A stretch of 64,000 nucleotides of DNA from assembly GCA_016432265.1 (NCBI GenBank), contig CP066681.1:2072342-2136341 (forward strand). Reading direction: 5' to 3'. The notes beneath the pieces were generated by a model. That model had not been told where the DNA came from, ran no database searches, and was given only the letters and a program-made list of their open reading frames with translations. Numbering within the stretch: position 1 is the first letter of the stretch; each line of letters starts with the position of its first letter. The position numbers and the translations under genes are program-made. This DNA comes from Micavibrio aeruginosavorus (GTDB lineage: Bacteria; Pseudomonadota; Alphaproteobacteria; Micavibrionales; Micavibrionaceae). Of the stretch, positions 52,706 through 61,705 are shown piece by piece.

Positions 52706-53140
52706 CTATTTCTCATCGTCCAGCACCTTGCGCCGATATTGTTCGAGCGCGACTTCATCCAGCAGATCATCCTCTTTCTTCTGCCGTTTTTTCTCCTCGC
52801 GCTTCTCGCGATTGGTTTGCGTAATCTGGATTTTCTTCATGTCCGCAAAAGCCGCCCGCATATCCTCCTGCGCGGCCTCAATCCTCATCTCGACTTTCTT
52901 AATCGTCGATTGCAATGCGGCGATTTTCTTGCGCGCCCCTTCGGCATAACGCCCGTAATAAGTGATCGCCTCGGGTCGGTTCATGTCTTCGGCCAGCTTC
53001 TTCTCATGCGCCATTTGCTCCTGCACGATCTGCTTTTGTTTCTCAAGATTCTCAATCTCCCTGTATAGCTGCGCAACCACGCGCTGCTTTTCCTCAACCG
53101 CATGCTTCTTCAAGCGAATAAGAGGATCGAGATCGGCCAT
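52706..53140 (-). CDS. fliJ: FliJ, export chaperone/ATPase stalk protein
   Basis: 144 residues, nearly all coiled coil (LDPLIRLKKHAVEEKQRVVA, then EIENLEKQKQIVQEQMAHEK and a Lys/Arg/Glu-rich tail), fitting FliJ. FliJ lies in the centre of the FliI hexamer. It starts 6 bases after fliI. C-terminal KREEKKRQKKEDDLLDE is longer than usual. Confidence 0.9.
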   Translation of the reverse strand: MADLDPLIRLKKHAVEEKQRVVAQLYREIENLEKQKQIVQEQMAHEKKLAEDMNRPEAITYYGRYAEGARKKIAALQSTIKKVEMRIEAAQEDMRAAFADMKKIQITQTNREKREEKKRQKKEDDLLDEVALEQYRRKVLDDEK

Positions 53141-53146
53141 AACGGG

Positions 53147-54478
53147 TTATCCCTTCACCCCGACGATCTGGCCCAGGCGGGCAAACCCATCGGCAATCGA
53201 CGTATTTTCTTCCTTGCGCTGGGTCAGGAATTCCTCGATCTGCGGATATAGCTTGATCGCTTCATCGACCTTGGGATCGCTACCCTTGCGATAAGCACCA
53301 AGGCGGATCAACTCGGCCATATCTTCATAAGTGGTAATCAATTGTTTGGCGCGTTTGATGATCGCGCCCCGCTCGTCGCTCACAGCCTTAGGCATCGACC
53401 GCGATACCGACTTCAGGATATTGATGGCAGGATAGCGGCCGCGGTCGGCAATTTCGCGTTCCATGACGATGTGGCCATCGACAATACCGCGCACAGCATC
53501 TGAAATCGGTTCGTTCTGGTCGTCGCCCTCCACCAGCACGGCGAACAATCCGGTAATTGACCCCTGCCCCGGCGCACCCGGCCCGGCCCGCTCCAACAAC
53601 CGCGCCAATTCACCGAATGTCGTCGGCGGATAACCTTTGGAAGTCGGCGGCTCGCCCGCGCTTAATCCAATCTCGCGCTGCGCCATGGCAAAACGCGTCA
53701 GCGAGTCGATCAGACACAAAACCTGCTTGCCTTGATTGCGGAAATATTCGGCGGTCGCCAGCGTGACATAAGCGGCCTGCCGCCGCATCAGCGCCGGCTC
53801 GTCCCCCGTGGCAACGATCACGACAGATCGTTTCAGCCCTTCCGGCCCCAGATCGTCCTGAATAAACTCCTGCACCTCGCGACCGCGTTCACCGACCAGG
53901 CCGATCACGCTGACATCGGCGGCGGTATATCGCGCCATCATCGACAGCAGTACCGATTTGCCGACACCGGAGCCCGAAAAGATGCCCATACGCTGGCCGC
54001 GGCATGTGGCAAGGAAAGTATTCACCGCCCGCACCCCGAGGTCGAGTTGCTGCCCCATGCGCTGACGGCTGTGCGGCGCAGGCGGCTTGTTCCTTAAAGG
54101 AATCGGATGCCCGCCCTGTGGCAACGGCCCCAACCCGTCGATCGGTTCACCCATGCCATTGATCACGCGGCCGAGCCAGCGCTCGTCTGGGGTAACCACC
54201 GGCTGATTACGCTGGATCATAGCAGGGCATCCGAGCGTCACCCCCTCAAGCGAGCCAAACGGCATCAGCAAGGCGTGGTTGTCGCGAAAACCTACAACCT
54301 CGCAAGGAATGACCAGATCGCGACGGGGCTTGAGATGAACATGCGCGCCGATCGATAATCCCTGCCCGAACCCGGCCATCTCCACCAGCAACCCCAGTAC
54401 CTTCGTCACCCGACCATAAATTTCATAGTCGGGAACGATTGAGACGGCAGCTTCGGCTTGTTCTGAAAGACGATCCAT
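53147..54478 (-). CDS. fliI: FliI, flagellar export ATPase
   Basis: 443 residues. Walker [15 protein letters not shown] (about 165-178), Walker [21 protein letters not shown] and the F1-like [20 protein letters not shown]. The C-terminal helical domain ends [20 protein letters not shown]. FliI, with FliH and FliJ, prepares substrates for export. Together with fliJ it forms a two-gene minus-strand unit. Confidence 0.97.
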   Translation of the reverse strand: MDRLSEQAEAAVSIVPDYEIYGRVTKVLGLLVEMAGFGQGLSIGAHVHLKPRRDLVIPCEVVGFRDNHALLMPFGSLEGVTLGCPAMIQRNQPVVTPDERWLGRVINGMGEPIDGLGPLPQGGHPIPLRNKPPAPHSRQRMGQQLDLGVRAVNTFLATCRGQRMGIFSGSGVGKSVLLSMMARYTAADVSVIGLVGERGREVQEFIQDDLGPEGLKRSVVIVATGDEPALMRRQAAYVTLATAEYFRNQGKQVLCLIDSLTRFAMAQREIGLSAGEPPTSKGYPPTTFGELARLLERAGPGAPGQGSITGLFAVLVEGDDQNEPISDAVRGIVDGHIVMEREIADRGRYPAINILKSVSRSMPKAVSDERGAIIKRAKQLITTYEDMAELIRLGAYRKGSDPKVDEAIKLYPQIEEFLTQRKEENTSIADGFARLGQIVGVKG

Positions 54479-54568
54479 GGCGGTATAAGGGTTATTGACA
54501 CTGACAGTCTACAGCAATCCCGCCCTCTTGGGAACCTTCGGCCCGCACTGGTTAATCGTTAAAAACGC

Positions 54569-55099
54569 TCAGGGCGAAAGCTTGATCCATAGATTTTTAC
54601 ACCCCTGTTTCAACCCGTAAAGGATGCCTATATATCCGTCATCCCATCCCTTCCCGCAGGATTCGGCGCTGGCAAGGCCGTGTTTTGAAGGGGGCCCGTA
54701 AAGCAGCAGCCCACCGGCAGGCTTCACGGCGGAGTCGGGCTTGAAAGTCCAGTCCTTGCGCACAATGAAGCGCTTGCAACGATCCACCATTTCCTCGGGC
54801 AAGCCATGCTGGGCGTTGACCTGATAGGGCATGCCATACACTGCCGCTGCAATATTCCTTTCACGCATTTCATCAAGGCCGAGAAATATCGGCTTTTGGG
54901 CTGTGAAGTGGTTATCCTTGATCTCCCGCCAATATTGGCCGTTCTGTATAAAATCGCCATGCGCCAGCGCGCCGTTCGCTTGCTCAAATCCGCAAAAAAA
55001 TCGCCCTTGCTCATCACAGATGGCATACCCCAGTCCATGCTCCGCATTTCTTTGCAGCTCTGCTGCCGCAATCGCAAACGCCACTCTTGGAAACATCAT
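54569..55099 (-). CDS. Hypothetical protein
   Basis: 176 residues with no signal peptide or membrane segment. The start has a good GGGAGG ribosome site. Visible features are an N-terminal helix with RNAEHGLGYAICDEQGRFFC, several Cys and Trp residues, and a Gly-rich C-terminal part (PAGGLLLYGPPSKHGLASAE, CGKGWDDGYIGILYGLKQGC). No family recognised. It faces away from ctrA and is followed by fliI on the same strand, 90 bases apart. Confidence 0.65.
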   Translation of the reverse strand: MMFPRVAFAIAAAELQRNAEHGLGYAICDEQGRFFCGFEQANGALAHGDFIQNGQYWREIKDNHFTAQKPIFLGLDEMRERNIAAAVYGMPYQVNAQHGLPEEMVDRCKRFIVRKDWTFKPDSAVKPAGGLLLYGPPSKHGLASAESCGKGWDDGYIGILYGLKQGCKNLWIKLSP

Positions 55100-55204
55100 T
55101 CCCTCCCGGTTTCAAATGTGACAAGACCTAACATAGCCGGCGCCGATCATGCAACATATCCGCAGCGCAAGAGTCGTTAAAAAACCGGCGGGCAAACTGC
55201 CGCC

Positions 55205-55948
55205 TTAAGTCATGACGCATGGCACCAGAAAAGCCGCATGATATCTATAACCGGGTAGAACCGCATCGTTGAAAGGATCAACGATTTCAGCGCCGCCATA
55301 GTCGAGGTTCGTAACATAGCCATGGCCATTTTTATGAGACACACCGCCATGGCGGTCAATCCGCAGAAAGTGGTAATCGCACTGTTTCCCCCCTTGTTGC
55401 GGACGTTCATGCAGCGCCGCCAGATAGAAGGTTTCGGGGATTTTGTCGTTCAAGGGATCACCATCAAACAGCCGCAGGCCATCCCTTATTGCTCCTTCAA
55501 CCACTTGGTCGATATCGCCCTCCCACGGAACTACAGGGTTTGTATGTCTTTGCGCCAACTGTCCCGGGAACAGCTTTGACCCAGGCGGATGTCCATCCCT
55601 GATGTTCAATGTATAGGCGTAACAGTTGGTCGAATACATGGTCGAACGCAAGAATGACATCACGTCCCCACGTATCTGACTGACGAAATCGACAGGGACT
55701 CCCGTCTTACTCGCTATATCGACAGTGTCAAACCGGTTGAATAACTGACTTAACCCTACTGTGCCTTCACGCAAATCAAACAGCTTGAGTGTCCGCTTCA
55801 AAAAGTAAAAATGCCGGTCGATCAGGCTGGCAAAGGCGCCCTCGGAACGATCATTCCACAAATCCGGCTCGTATCTGGGCGCCCACGGATTCGCGCGCAT
55901 CGCAAACAATGCAGAAAGATCACCGGATCTGTCGATATTAATTTTCAT
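55205..55948 (-). CDS. Hypothetical protein with a papain/NlpC-like Cys-His pattern
   Basis: 247 residues from ATG 55948 (a TTG at 55984 is an alternative). The second half has STNCYAYTLNIRDG (Cys about 132 from this start), then CDYHFLRIDRHGGVSHKNGH and GYVTNLDYGGAEIVDP. A Cys in NCYAY and a His in DYHxxR, followed by a His in SHK, is a layout I associate with NlpC/P60- or papain-like folds, but this is only pattern memory. No export signal, so action on peptidoglycan is not supported. Confidence 0.6.
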   Translation of the reverse strand: MKINIDRSGDLSALFAMRANPWAPRYEPDLWNDRSEGAFASLIDRHFYFLKRTLKLFDLREGTVGLSQLFNRFDTVDIASKTGVPVDFVSQIRGDVMSFLRSTMYSTNCYAYTLNIRDGHPPGSKLFPGQLAQRHTNPVVPWEGDIDQVVEGAIRDGLRLFDGDPLNDKIPETFYLAALHERPQQGGKQCDYHFLRIDRHGGVSHKNGHGYVTNLDYGGAEIVDPFNDAVLPGYRYHAAFLVPCVMT

Positions 55949-56011
55949 AATATGCTTATAGGGGCGCAAATTATCTTCTGTCAAACAAATATTTGAAAAA
56001 ACTAGGTAATT

Positions 56012-56073
56012 TTAAAAGAATTTGTCGCCGTGTTCAGGATTTGTTAAGATTAATATTAATAAAGTTTAATTAA
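56012..56073 (+). promoter_or_regulatory. AT-rich ctrA upstream region with repeated TTAA
   Basis: Just upstream of ctrA are six TTAA tetramers, five of them packed in 56044-56073 (starts 56044, 56050, 56056, 56066, 56070). TTAA is the half-site of CtrA, but no pair has the standard 7-base spacing. No GANTC site is visible here. Confidence 0.45.
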
Positions 56074-56149
56074 GAAAATACGAACACAGGGACACCCCTC
56101 TTAGTGCGTACCTACTCAAATTAAACCCAACCTCAGCGAGGAAACAATC

Positions 56150-56863
56150 ATGCGGGTTCTGCTTGTCGAAGACGATACCTCTACCGCCAAAAGCATCGAA
56201 CTGATGCTTAAATCCGAAGGCTACATCGTGGATATCACCGATCTGGGTGAAGACGGCCTCGAGATCGGCAAAATCTACGATTACGATATTATCATCCTCG
56301 ACCTGATGCTGCCTGACATGGACGGTTACGAAGTCTTGAAGCGCCTGCGCGCGGCCAAGGTGGAAACACCGATCCTGATCCTCTCCGGCCTCTCCGAGAT
56401 GGACAACAAAATCAAAGGCCTCGGCTTCGGCGCCGACGATTACCTGACCAAACCCTTCGACAAGCGCGAATTGATCGCTCGCATCCAGGCCATCGTGCGC
56501 CGTTCGCAAGGCCATAGCCAAAGCGTGATTCAGACTGGCAAGGTTCGCGTCAATCTCGACACCCGCACCGTGGAAGTCGACGGCAAGCCGTTGCACCTCA
56601 CCGGCAAGGAATACGGGATTATTGAACTCTTGTCCCTGCGTAAAGGCACGACGCTGACCAAGGAAATGTTCCTGAACCATCTTTATGGCGGCATGGACGA
56701 ACCCGAGGTTAAAATCATCGACGTATTTATCTGCAAGCTGCGCAAGAAGCTGCAAAACGCCGCAGGCGGCGACAACTACATTGAAACCGTCTGGGGCCGC
56801 GGCTATGTGCTGCGCGATCCCGAAGAGGAAAAGCGCAAAACAGCGAAAGCAGTCAACGCCTAA
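56150..56863 (+). CDS. ctrA: CtrA, master cell-cycle response regulator
   Basis: 237 residues. The receiver has the acidic pair in [11 protein letters not shown] and phospho-Asp 51 in [15 protein letters not shown]. The winged-helix domain carries the CtrA-specific stretch [20 protein letters not shown] and [20 protein letters not shown]. CtrA is the top regulator of flagellar genes in many alphaproteobacteria. Neither its kinase relay nor chpT was seen in the window. A hairpin terminator follows. Confidence 0.96.
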   Translation: MRVLLVEDDTSTAKSIELMLKSEGYIVDITDLGEDGLEIGKIYDYDIIILDLMLPDMDGYEVLKRLRAAKVETPILILSGLSEMDNKIKGLGFGADDYLTKPFDKRELIARIQAIVRRSQGHSQSVIQTGKVRVNLDTRTVEVDGKPLHLTGKEYGIIELLSLRKGTTLTKEMFLNHLYGGMDEPEVKIIDVFICKLRKKLQNAAGGDNYIETVWGRGYVLRDPEEEKRKTAKAVNA

Positions 56864-56888
56864 GCTTCACAGCCAGAAATTTGAAAAT

Positions 56889-56912
56889 ACCCGCCACAGA
56901 GCGGGTGTTTTT
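56889..56912 (+). terminator. ctrA terminator
   Basis: ACCCGC-CACAGA-GCGGGT followed by GTTTTT, 25 bases past the ctrA stop. The next gene's ATG begins immediately after it. Confidence 0.8.
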
Positions 56913-57902
56913 ATGGAAGAAAATTTGGACGGTAATCTGAAGAAAACTCTCCGTGACACAGCCGAAGGACTGGCCAACATCCTCTCCGCCATCCTGCTGC
57001 TCGCGGTTGGATTATCGTTTCTGGCGCGCGTTCACTGGCTTGCCGATATATTCAGCCATTTCCTGATCCAGTACATCATCGGAGCCGTCGTGCTCGGCAG
57101 TTTTTACGCCATGATCCGGACATGGCCGATGGCAGGGCTGATGGCCCTCATACTCTTCGTGAGCCTTCACGAAATCAGGCGTCCCGTGACGCCTTCATCC
57201 AACGTCGTCCCTGCAATCTCTGTCATGCAGTACAATCGCCTGATTGCGCAAACCAACCACGATGTGCTGATTGAATTCATCACCAAGACTCATCCTGCCG
57301 ACATCATTGTCATACAGGAAGCAGGAGCGGAAATGGGCAAAGTCATCGATCACGTCAAGGACATATATCCCTACTATATCAATGAAACACGCAGCCATGC
57401 GTTTGGCATGGTCATTTTAACCCGCTACCCCATCACAGATCGGAAATTTATTCCGCTTCCCGGGCCTATTCTGGACAACTTCCTGTTGCGCGCCAGCATC
57501 GACATCCCCGGCAGCGAAGAAAACCTCGTGCTCTATGCGCTACATGCCGTACCACCGACGGACAATATCCCATGGGCACAAAGAAATTCAGAATTGCAAC
57601 GCGCCAGCACCTATGTCGCGCAAGATAACAGCCCGTATATCATCATGGCAGGAGACTGGAATATCACGCCCTACTCGCCGTTTTTTCAGGATTTCTTGAC
57701 GGCCACCAGACTGAACTATCAAGAAACACAACTTTACCCGCCCGTCACGTGGCCCTCCACGTTCCGCCTGCCTGTCTTTCAGGTTGGCATCGACCATATA
57801 CTGTCCAGCGACTCGTTAAAGTTAATAAGAAAAGAAACAGGCTCCCCAATGAGTTCCGACCATTATCCTCTGATCGCAACATTTGGTCTGGCCAGCCCCT
57901 AG
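56913..57902 (+). CDS. Membrane-anchored endonuclease/exonuclease/phosphatase-family protein
   Basis: 329 residues from ATG 56913, directly after the ctrA terminator. Three membrane segments (about 22-45, 50-70, 73-92) precede a catalytic domain with IIVIQEAG (metal-binding Glu), ILTRYPI, ALHAVPP, GDWNITPYSP and SSDHYPLIATF, the full set of the Mg-dependent EEP superfamily. Substrate could be nucleic acid, inositol phosphate or a lipid. The start has no clear ribosome site, and the terminator hairpin would sit over it. Confidence 0.85.
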   Translation: MEENLDGNLKKTLRDTAEGLANILSAILLLAVGLSFLARVHWLADIFSHFLIQYIIGAVVLGSFYAMIRTWPMAGLMALILFVSLHEIRRPVTPSSNVVPAISVMQYNRLIAQTNHDVLIEFITKTHPADIIVIQEAGAEMGKVIDHVKDIYPYYINETRSHAFGMVILTRYPITDRKFIPLPGPILDNFLLRASIDIPGSEENLVLYALHAVPPTDNIPWAQRNSELQRASTYVAQDNSPYIIMAGDWNITPYSPFFQDFLTATRLNYQETQLYPPVTWPSTFRLPVFQVGIDHILSSDSLKLIRKETGSPMSSDHYPLIATFGLASP

Positions 57903-57931
57903 AAACCCTATTTTTACGAATTTCCTTTATA

Positions 57932-58528
57932 ATGGCGAGCATGAGTTTAAAGAGAGTTTTCGACATCAGCGCCGCCGCTATAGGCCTGGCAGTTCTGAGC
58001 CCCGTATTCGCCATTTTGGCTGCGGGCGGGGCTCTGCATTTCCGGGGCAACCCCTTCCATCTGGCCCACCGCGTGGGAAAAGACGGCGAATCTTTCCAGA
58101 TGATCAAGTTCAAAAGCATGCGCGACGGTACGGAGAACGATGGCAGTCGAACAACAGGCTATGGCCGCTTTCTGCGCTCGACGGCGATGGACGAATTGCC
58201 GCAGCTATTCAATATACTCAACGGCGATATGAGTTTTGTCGGGCCACGCCCCCGTGAACAGATCGAGCACGGCGATGACCGCATCCCCCCAAGCCACAGG
58301 GATATCCTGTCCGTCAGACCCGGTCTGACCGGCCCCTGGCAGGTGGCAGCGATTGGTTTGAAAGCCCCGATGCCGTCTGAAAAACGGCTGGATCTGGACG
58401 CGGCTTACGCCCGTGACACCCCAAGCCTGGGCAAGGATATCAAACTAATCCTGAAAACCATTCCGGCTTTTATCAAAGGTCATGACGGCGAATATCTGGG
58501 AAAACCCAAAGACCCCATGACTCCCTGA
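57932..58528 (+). CDS. Polyprenyl-phosphate sugar-1-phosphate transferase (PglC/WcaJ-like)
   Basis: 198 residues from ATG 57932; ATG 57941 also possible. One N-terminal membrane/reentrant helix (about 8-32) is followed by the family motifs MIKFKSMRDGTENDGSRTTG, DELPQLFNILNGDMSFVGPR and RPGLTGPWQV. These enzymes put the first sugar phosphate on undecaprenyl phosphate for capsule, O-antigen or glycoprotein synthesis. No glycosyltransferases stand beside it, so the polymer is unknown. Confidence 0.9.
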   Translation: MASMSLKRVFDISAAAIGLAVLSPVFAILAAGGALHFRGNPFHLAHRVGKDGESFQMIKFKSMRDGTENDGSRTTGYGRFLRSTAMDELPQLFNILNGDMSFVGPRPREQIEHGDDRIPPSHRDILSVRPGLTGPWQVAAIGLKAPMPSEKRLDLDAAYARDTPSLGKDIKLILKTIPAFIKGHDGEYLGKPKDPMTP

Positions 58529-58609
58529 TCGAAAATCCCTTTATTTACATAGGGATAACTCCATTTTGTGCGTTTGCCCCCGACGCCGCAAACTGCTATA
58601 AACATCCTC

Positions 58610-59191
58610 ATGAGCGCCATACCCCTGAATATTCCCAATATCCTGACCATCGGGCGGATATTGATGCTGGTTCCCATGATGATCCTGTTTTTCCTGCCGT
58701 TCGCCTGGGCGGCATGGACGGTGCTGTTTCTATATACGCTTGGCGCCGTCACAGACTGGCTGGATGGGTGGATCGCCCGCAAGTTTGATCAAGGCTCGGA
58801 ATTCGGCCGTTTCCTCGATCCGATCTCGGACAAGATTTTCGTGGTGACGATCCTTTTGATGCTGGTGGCGGTCGACCGCATCAGCGGCATTCTTGTTGTC
58901 GGGGTCGCCATTATCATCGTTCGTGAATTCATCGTTTCCGGTTTGCGCGAGTTCCTGGGCCCCAAGGATGTAAAAATGCCGGTCACCGTTCTGGCGAAAT
59001 GGAAAACCACCATCCAGATGGTCGCCACAGGCATCCTGATCGTCGGCCCTTATATCGGGCCTGCGAAATTCTTCGGCGATATCGGGCTTGCGGGCGCTGC
59101 CGCCATCACGGCCTATACCGGCTGGCTGTATCTGAAATCAGCTCTGCCACACATGAAAGAAGAGGGCAAAGGGGAGGATCATGCTATTTGA
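58610..59191 (+). CDS. pgsA: PgsA, CDP-diacylglycerol-glycerol-3-phosphate phosphatidyltransferase
   Basis: 193 residues with about four to five membrane segments. The CDP-alcohol phosphotransferase motif is complete: DWLDGWIARKFDQGSEFG followed by RFLDPISDK (D-x2-DG-x2-AR-x8-G-x3-D-x3-D). It makes phosphatidylglycerol phosphate for phosphatidylglycerol and cardiolipin. Start ATG 58610, upstream starts would add only a polar tail. Overlaps pyrD by 11 bases. Confidence 0.94.
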   Translation: MSAIPLNIPNILTIGRILMLVPMMILFFLPFAWAAWTVLFLYTLGAVTDWLDGWIARKFDQGSEFGRFLDPISDKIFVVTILLMLVAVDRISGILVVGVAIIIVREFIVSGLREFLGPKDVKMPVTVLAKWKTTIQMVATGILIVGPYIGPAKFFGDIGLAGAAAITAYTGWLYLKSALPHMKEEGKGEDHAI

Positions 59192-60272
59192 ACTGGCGCG
59201 CCCGCTGTTGCACAGGCTTGATCCCGAAACGGCCCACCACCTCACCCTGAAAGGCCTCAAGGCGCTGCCCGCCTGCAAACCGCGGCGCGATGACGCTGCA
59301 CTGTCCGTCACATTGTGGAACCGCAGTTTTCCAAACCCCGTGGGTCTGGCCGCCGGGTTTGATAAAAACGCTGAAGTCATGGCGCCGATGCTGGGCTTCG
59401 GCTTTGGTTTCGTCGAGGCTGGAACCGTGACCCCCAGGGCGCAGGAGGGAAACCCCCGCCCGCGCGTTTTTCGCTCCGCCCGCGACCAGGCTGTCATCAA
59501 CCGCATGGGCTTTCCCAATCAAGGGGTCGACGCTTTTCGCCGTAACCTTGAAAGCTTCCTGAGCGTCAAGCCGCGCCCGCGCGGGATCATTGGTATCAAT
59601 ATCGGCATGAACAAGGATCAAACGGATCCCGCCCGCGATTACTGCGCGCTGGTACGCCAACTGGGGCCGCTGGCCGACTACCTGACTGTCAATATTTCCT
59701 CGCCCAACACACCGGGCCTGCGGGATCTGCAAAACAAAGCAAATCTGCTTGCTCTGTTGGCGCAAATTCTTGAAGAACGCGCACGGGCATGCCCGCAGGA
59801 TACCCCGCCGCTGCTGGTCAAGCTGGCGCCCGATTTGACCGAAGAACAGATGAGTGATATCGCCGCTGCCGCCCTGCAATCCGGGATCGATGGCCTGATC
59901 CTGACCAACACCACGCTGGCCCGCCCCGGGAGCCTTGCCCAACCCTTCGGTGCCGAACGCGGTGGCCTGAGCGGCCTGCCGCTGCGCAAGAATGCGCTTG
60001 GCGTTTTACGACGCTTTTACGAACTGACGGAAGGAAAAATTCCATTGATCGGCGTTGGCGGCATTACGGACGGCAACGACGCTTATGACAGGATTCGCGC
60101 AGGGGCCTCGCTGGTGCAACTATATAGCGCTCTGGTCTTTCAAGGCCCCGACATGATAAAAGACATCAAACAGACATTGATCGAACGCCTCAAAACCGAT
60201 GGCTTTAACCGCATCGAAGACGCCATCGGTGCCGACCACCATAAAACTGCGATGAAACGACATGCTTCCTGA
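59181..60272 (+). CDS. pyrD: PyrD, dihydroorotate dehydrogenase (quinone, class 2)
   Basis: 363 residues. The class 2 membrane-binding N-terminus (LARPLLHRLDPETAHHLTLK) is present, and the core has NPVGLAAGFDKNAEVMAPML, GFVEAGTVTPRAQEGNPRPR and the catalytic-Ser motif VNISSPNTPGLRDLQ. FMN-binding segments end with LIGVGGITDGNDAYDRIRAG. It oxidises dihydroorotate in pyrimidine synthesis using membrane quinone. Overlaps the next gene by 11 bases. Confidence 0.97.
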   Translation: MLFELARPLLHRLDPETAHHLTLKGLKALPACKPRRDDAALSVTLWNRSFPNPVGLAAGFDKNAEVMAPMLGFGFGFVEAGTVTPRAQEGNPRPRVFRSARDQAVINRMGFPNQGVDAFRRNLESFLSVKPRPRGIIGINIGMNKDQTDPARDYCALVRQLGPLADYLTVNISSPNTPGLRDLQNKANLLALLAQILEERARACPQDTPPLLVKLAPDLTEEQMSDIAAAALQSGIDGLILTNTTLARPGSLAQPFGAERGGLSGLPLRKNALGVLRRFYELTEGKIPLIGVGGITDGNDAYDRIRAGASLVQLYSALVFQGPDMIKDIKQTLIERLKTDGFNRIEDAIGADHHKTAMKRHAS

Positions 60273-61662
60273 ATTTCTTACCACGCCGGAAGACAAACCG
60301 GAAAACAATCCCGACGTGCTGTTCCGTTTCGCCCGTTTCGGCCGTACCGATGAGTTCAGCCGTCTGCGCCGCCGTCTGTTCGTAGGATCTGTAGCCGCCG
60401 CTGTTTGCGGCACGGCTCTGCTTTATGCCATAGGGCAATACGCCACGCCCGATTTCCTGATACTGGTGGCAGCGCTGATCCTGCTGGGCGGCCTTGTCAT
60501 CTATGATATTTTCAGCCGCCGCCTGTGGGAGAACGCCGTCTCCGTGCAAATCCAGACTCTGATCCGCAACCACGACCGCCTTGTGCGTGAAGTGGCGCGC
60601 AACCGCACGGAAATCTCCGTTCTCAAGGAGGGGCTGTTTGATACCGCGCACGCCGTCGAAGAAGAAGGGCGCCATCAATCGCCATCATCCTCGATCGAGG
60701 CAAAGATGATCGGCACGATCGTTTCGCGTCTGGCGGCTCTCGGGCGCAAGGCTATTCCCGGCGAACCGCTGCCGCCCGAGCAGCCCCCCCCCCGCAAGGA
60801 CACCGCCGTTATGGCGTTGCAAATCGCGCCGCCCGCGCCAAAGGCGCCACCAATGAGCGAACTGGATATGGCGATGGATCCGAAATTCACCCATTACAGC
60901 GATGCCATGATTCAAGGACTGCTGGAACAGGCCGTGCAGGAAGACCGTGTCGATGTATTCGTCCAGCCGGTCGTCAGCCTGCCGCAGCGCAAGCCCCGCA
61001 TGTATGAGGTTTTCGGCCGCATCCGCGCCATGCAGGGAACATATCTCCCGGCTACGCATTACATGGCCATGGCGCAAAAAGAACAATTGATGCCCGCGAT
61101 CGAAAACCTGTTGCTGCTGCGCTGCCTGCAAATCCTGCGCGACAGTCACGATCGCGACAGTCAAACGCCCTACATTCTCAATATCTCGACAGAAACGCTG
61201 AACGATACCGGATTCATGGGCGATCTTGTCACCTTCCTTTCGCAAAACCGCGCCATGGCGAACCGTCTGATTTTTGAATTGCCGCAGGCCCAGATCGACA
61301 GCATGCCCGCCCAGCAATCATCGATCCTCGACGGTCTCTCGCGGCTTGGGGTGCGTTTTTCGATGGATCGGGTGAGTAGCGGAAAATTCGACGTGCCCTT
61401 GCTCAAAAGTCGCCATATCCGCTTCATCAAGCTGGACGCCGCATGGCTCACCCGCGAAAACGCCAGCGACGGCGGGCATACGCGCATCAGCCGCCTTAAG
61501 ACCCAACTGGACGGGGCCGGGATCGACCTGATCATGGAAAAGGTTGAGAATGAGAAAACGCTACGCGAATTGCTGGATTTCGGCATCGATTACGGACAAG
61601 GTTGGCATTTCGGCAAGCCCGATCTCTACGGCGCGCGCAAAACCAGCCGTAAAGTCGCCTGA
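60262..61662 (+). CDS. TipF-like protein: two membrane segments, coiled coil and degenerate EAL domain
   Basis: 466 residues. Two N-terminal membrane helices (about 38-58 and 63-83) are followed by a coiled coil (about 95-140), a Pro-rich linker (170-205) and an EAL-type domain (about 212-455). The EAL motif is EVF (about 249-251), DDFG is replaced by MDRVSSG, but LDAAWL and YGQGWHFGKP remain. Catalysis is unlikely. Length and layout match Caulobacter TipF, a c-di-GMP-responsive flagellar placement factor. A link to flagellar assembly fits the cluster. Confidence 0.8.
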   Translation: MLPEFLTTPEDKPENNPDVLFRFARFGRTDEFSRLRRRLFVGSVAAAVCGTALLYAIGQYATPDFLILVAALILLGGLVIYDIFSRRLWENAVSVQIQTLIRNHDRLVREVARNRTEISVLKEGLFDTAHAVEEEGRHQSPSSSIEAKMIGTIVSRLAALGRKAIPGEPLPPEQPPPRKDTAVMALQIAPPAPKAPPMSELDMAMDPKFTHYSDAMIQGLLEQAVQEDRVDVFVQPVVSLPQRKPRMYEVFGRIRAMQGTYLPATHYMAMAQKEQLMPAIENLLLLRCLQILRDSHDRDSQTPYILNISTETLNDTGFMGDLVTFLSQNRAMANRLIFELPQAQIDSMPAQQSSILDGLSRLGVRFSMDRVSSGKFDVPLLKSRHIRFIKLDAAWLTRENASDGGHTRISRLKTQLDGAGIDLIMEKVENEKTLRELLDFGIDYGQGWHFGKPDLYGARKTSRKVA

Positions 61663-61705
61663 ATTCTTCCTCACCATGAACTGCGGAAACAAGGATATCT
61701 TCATC

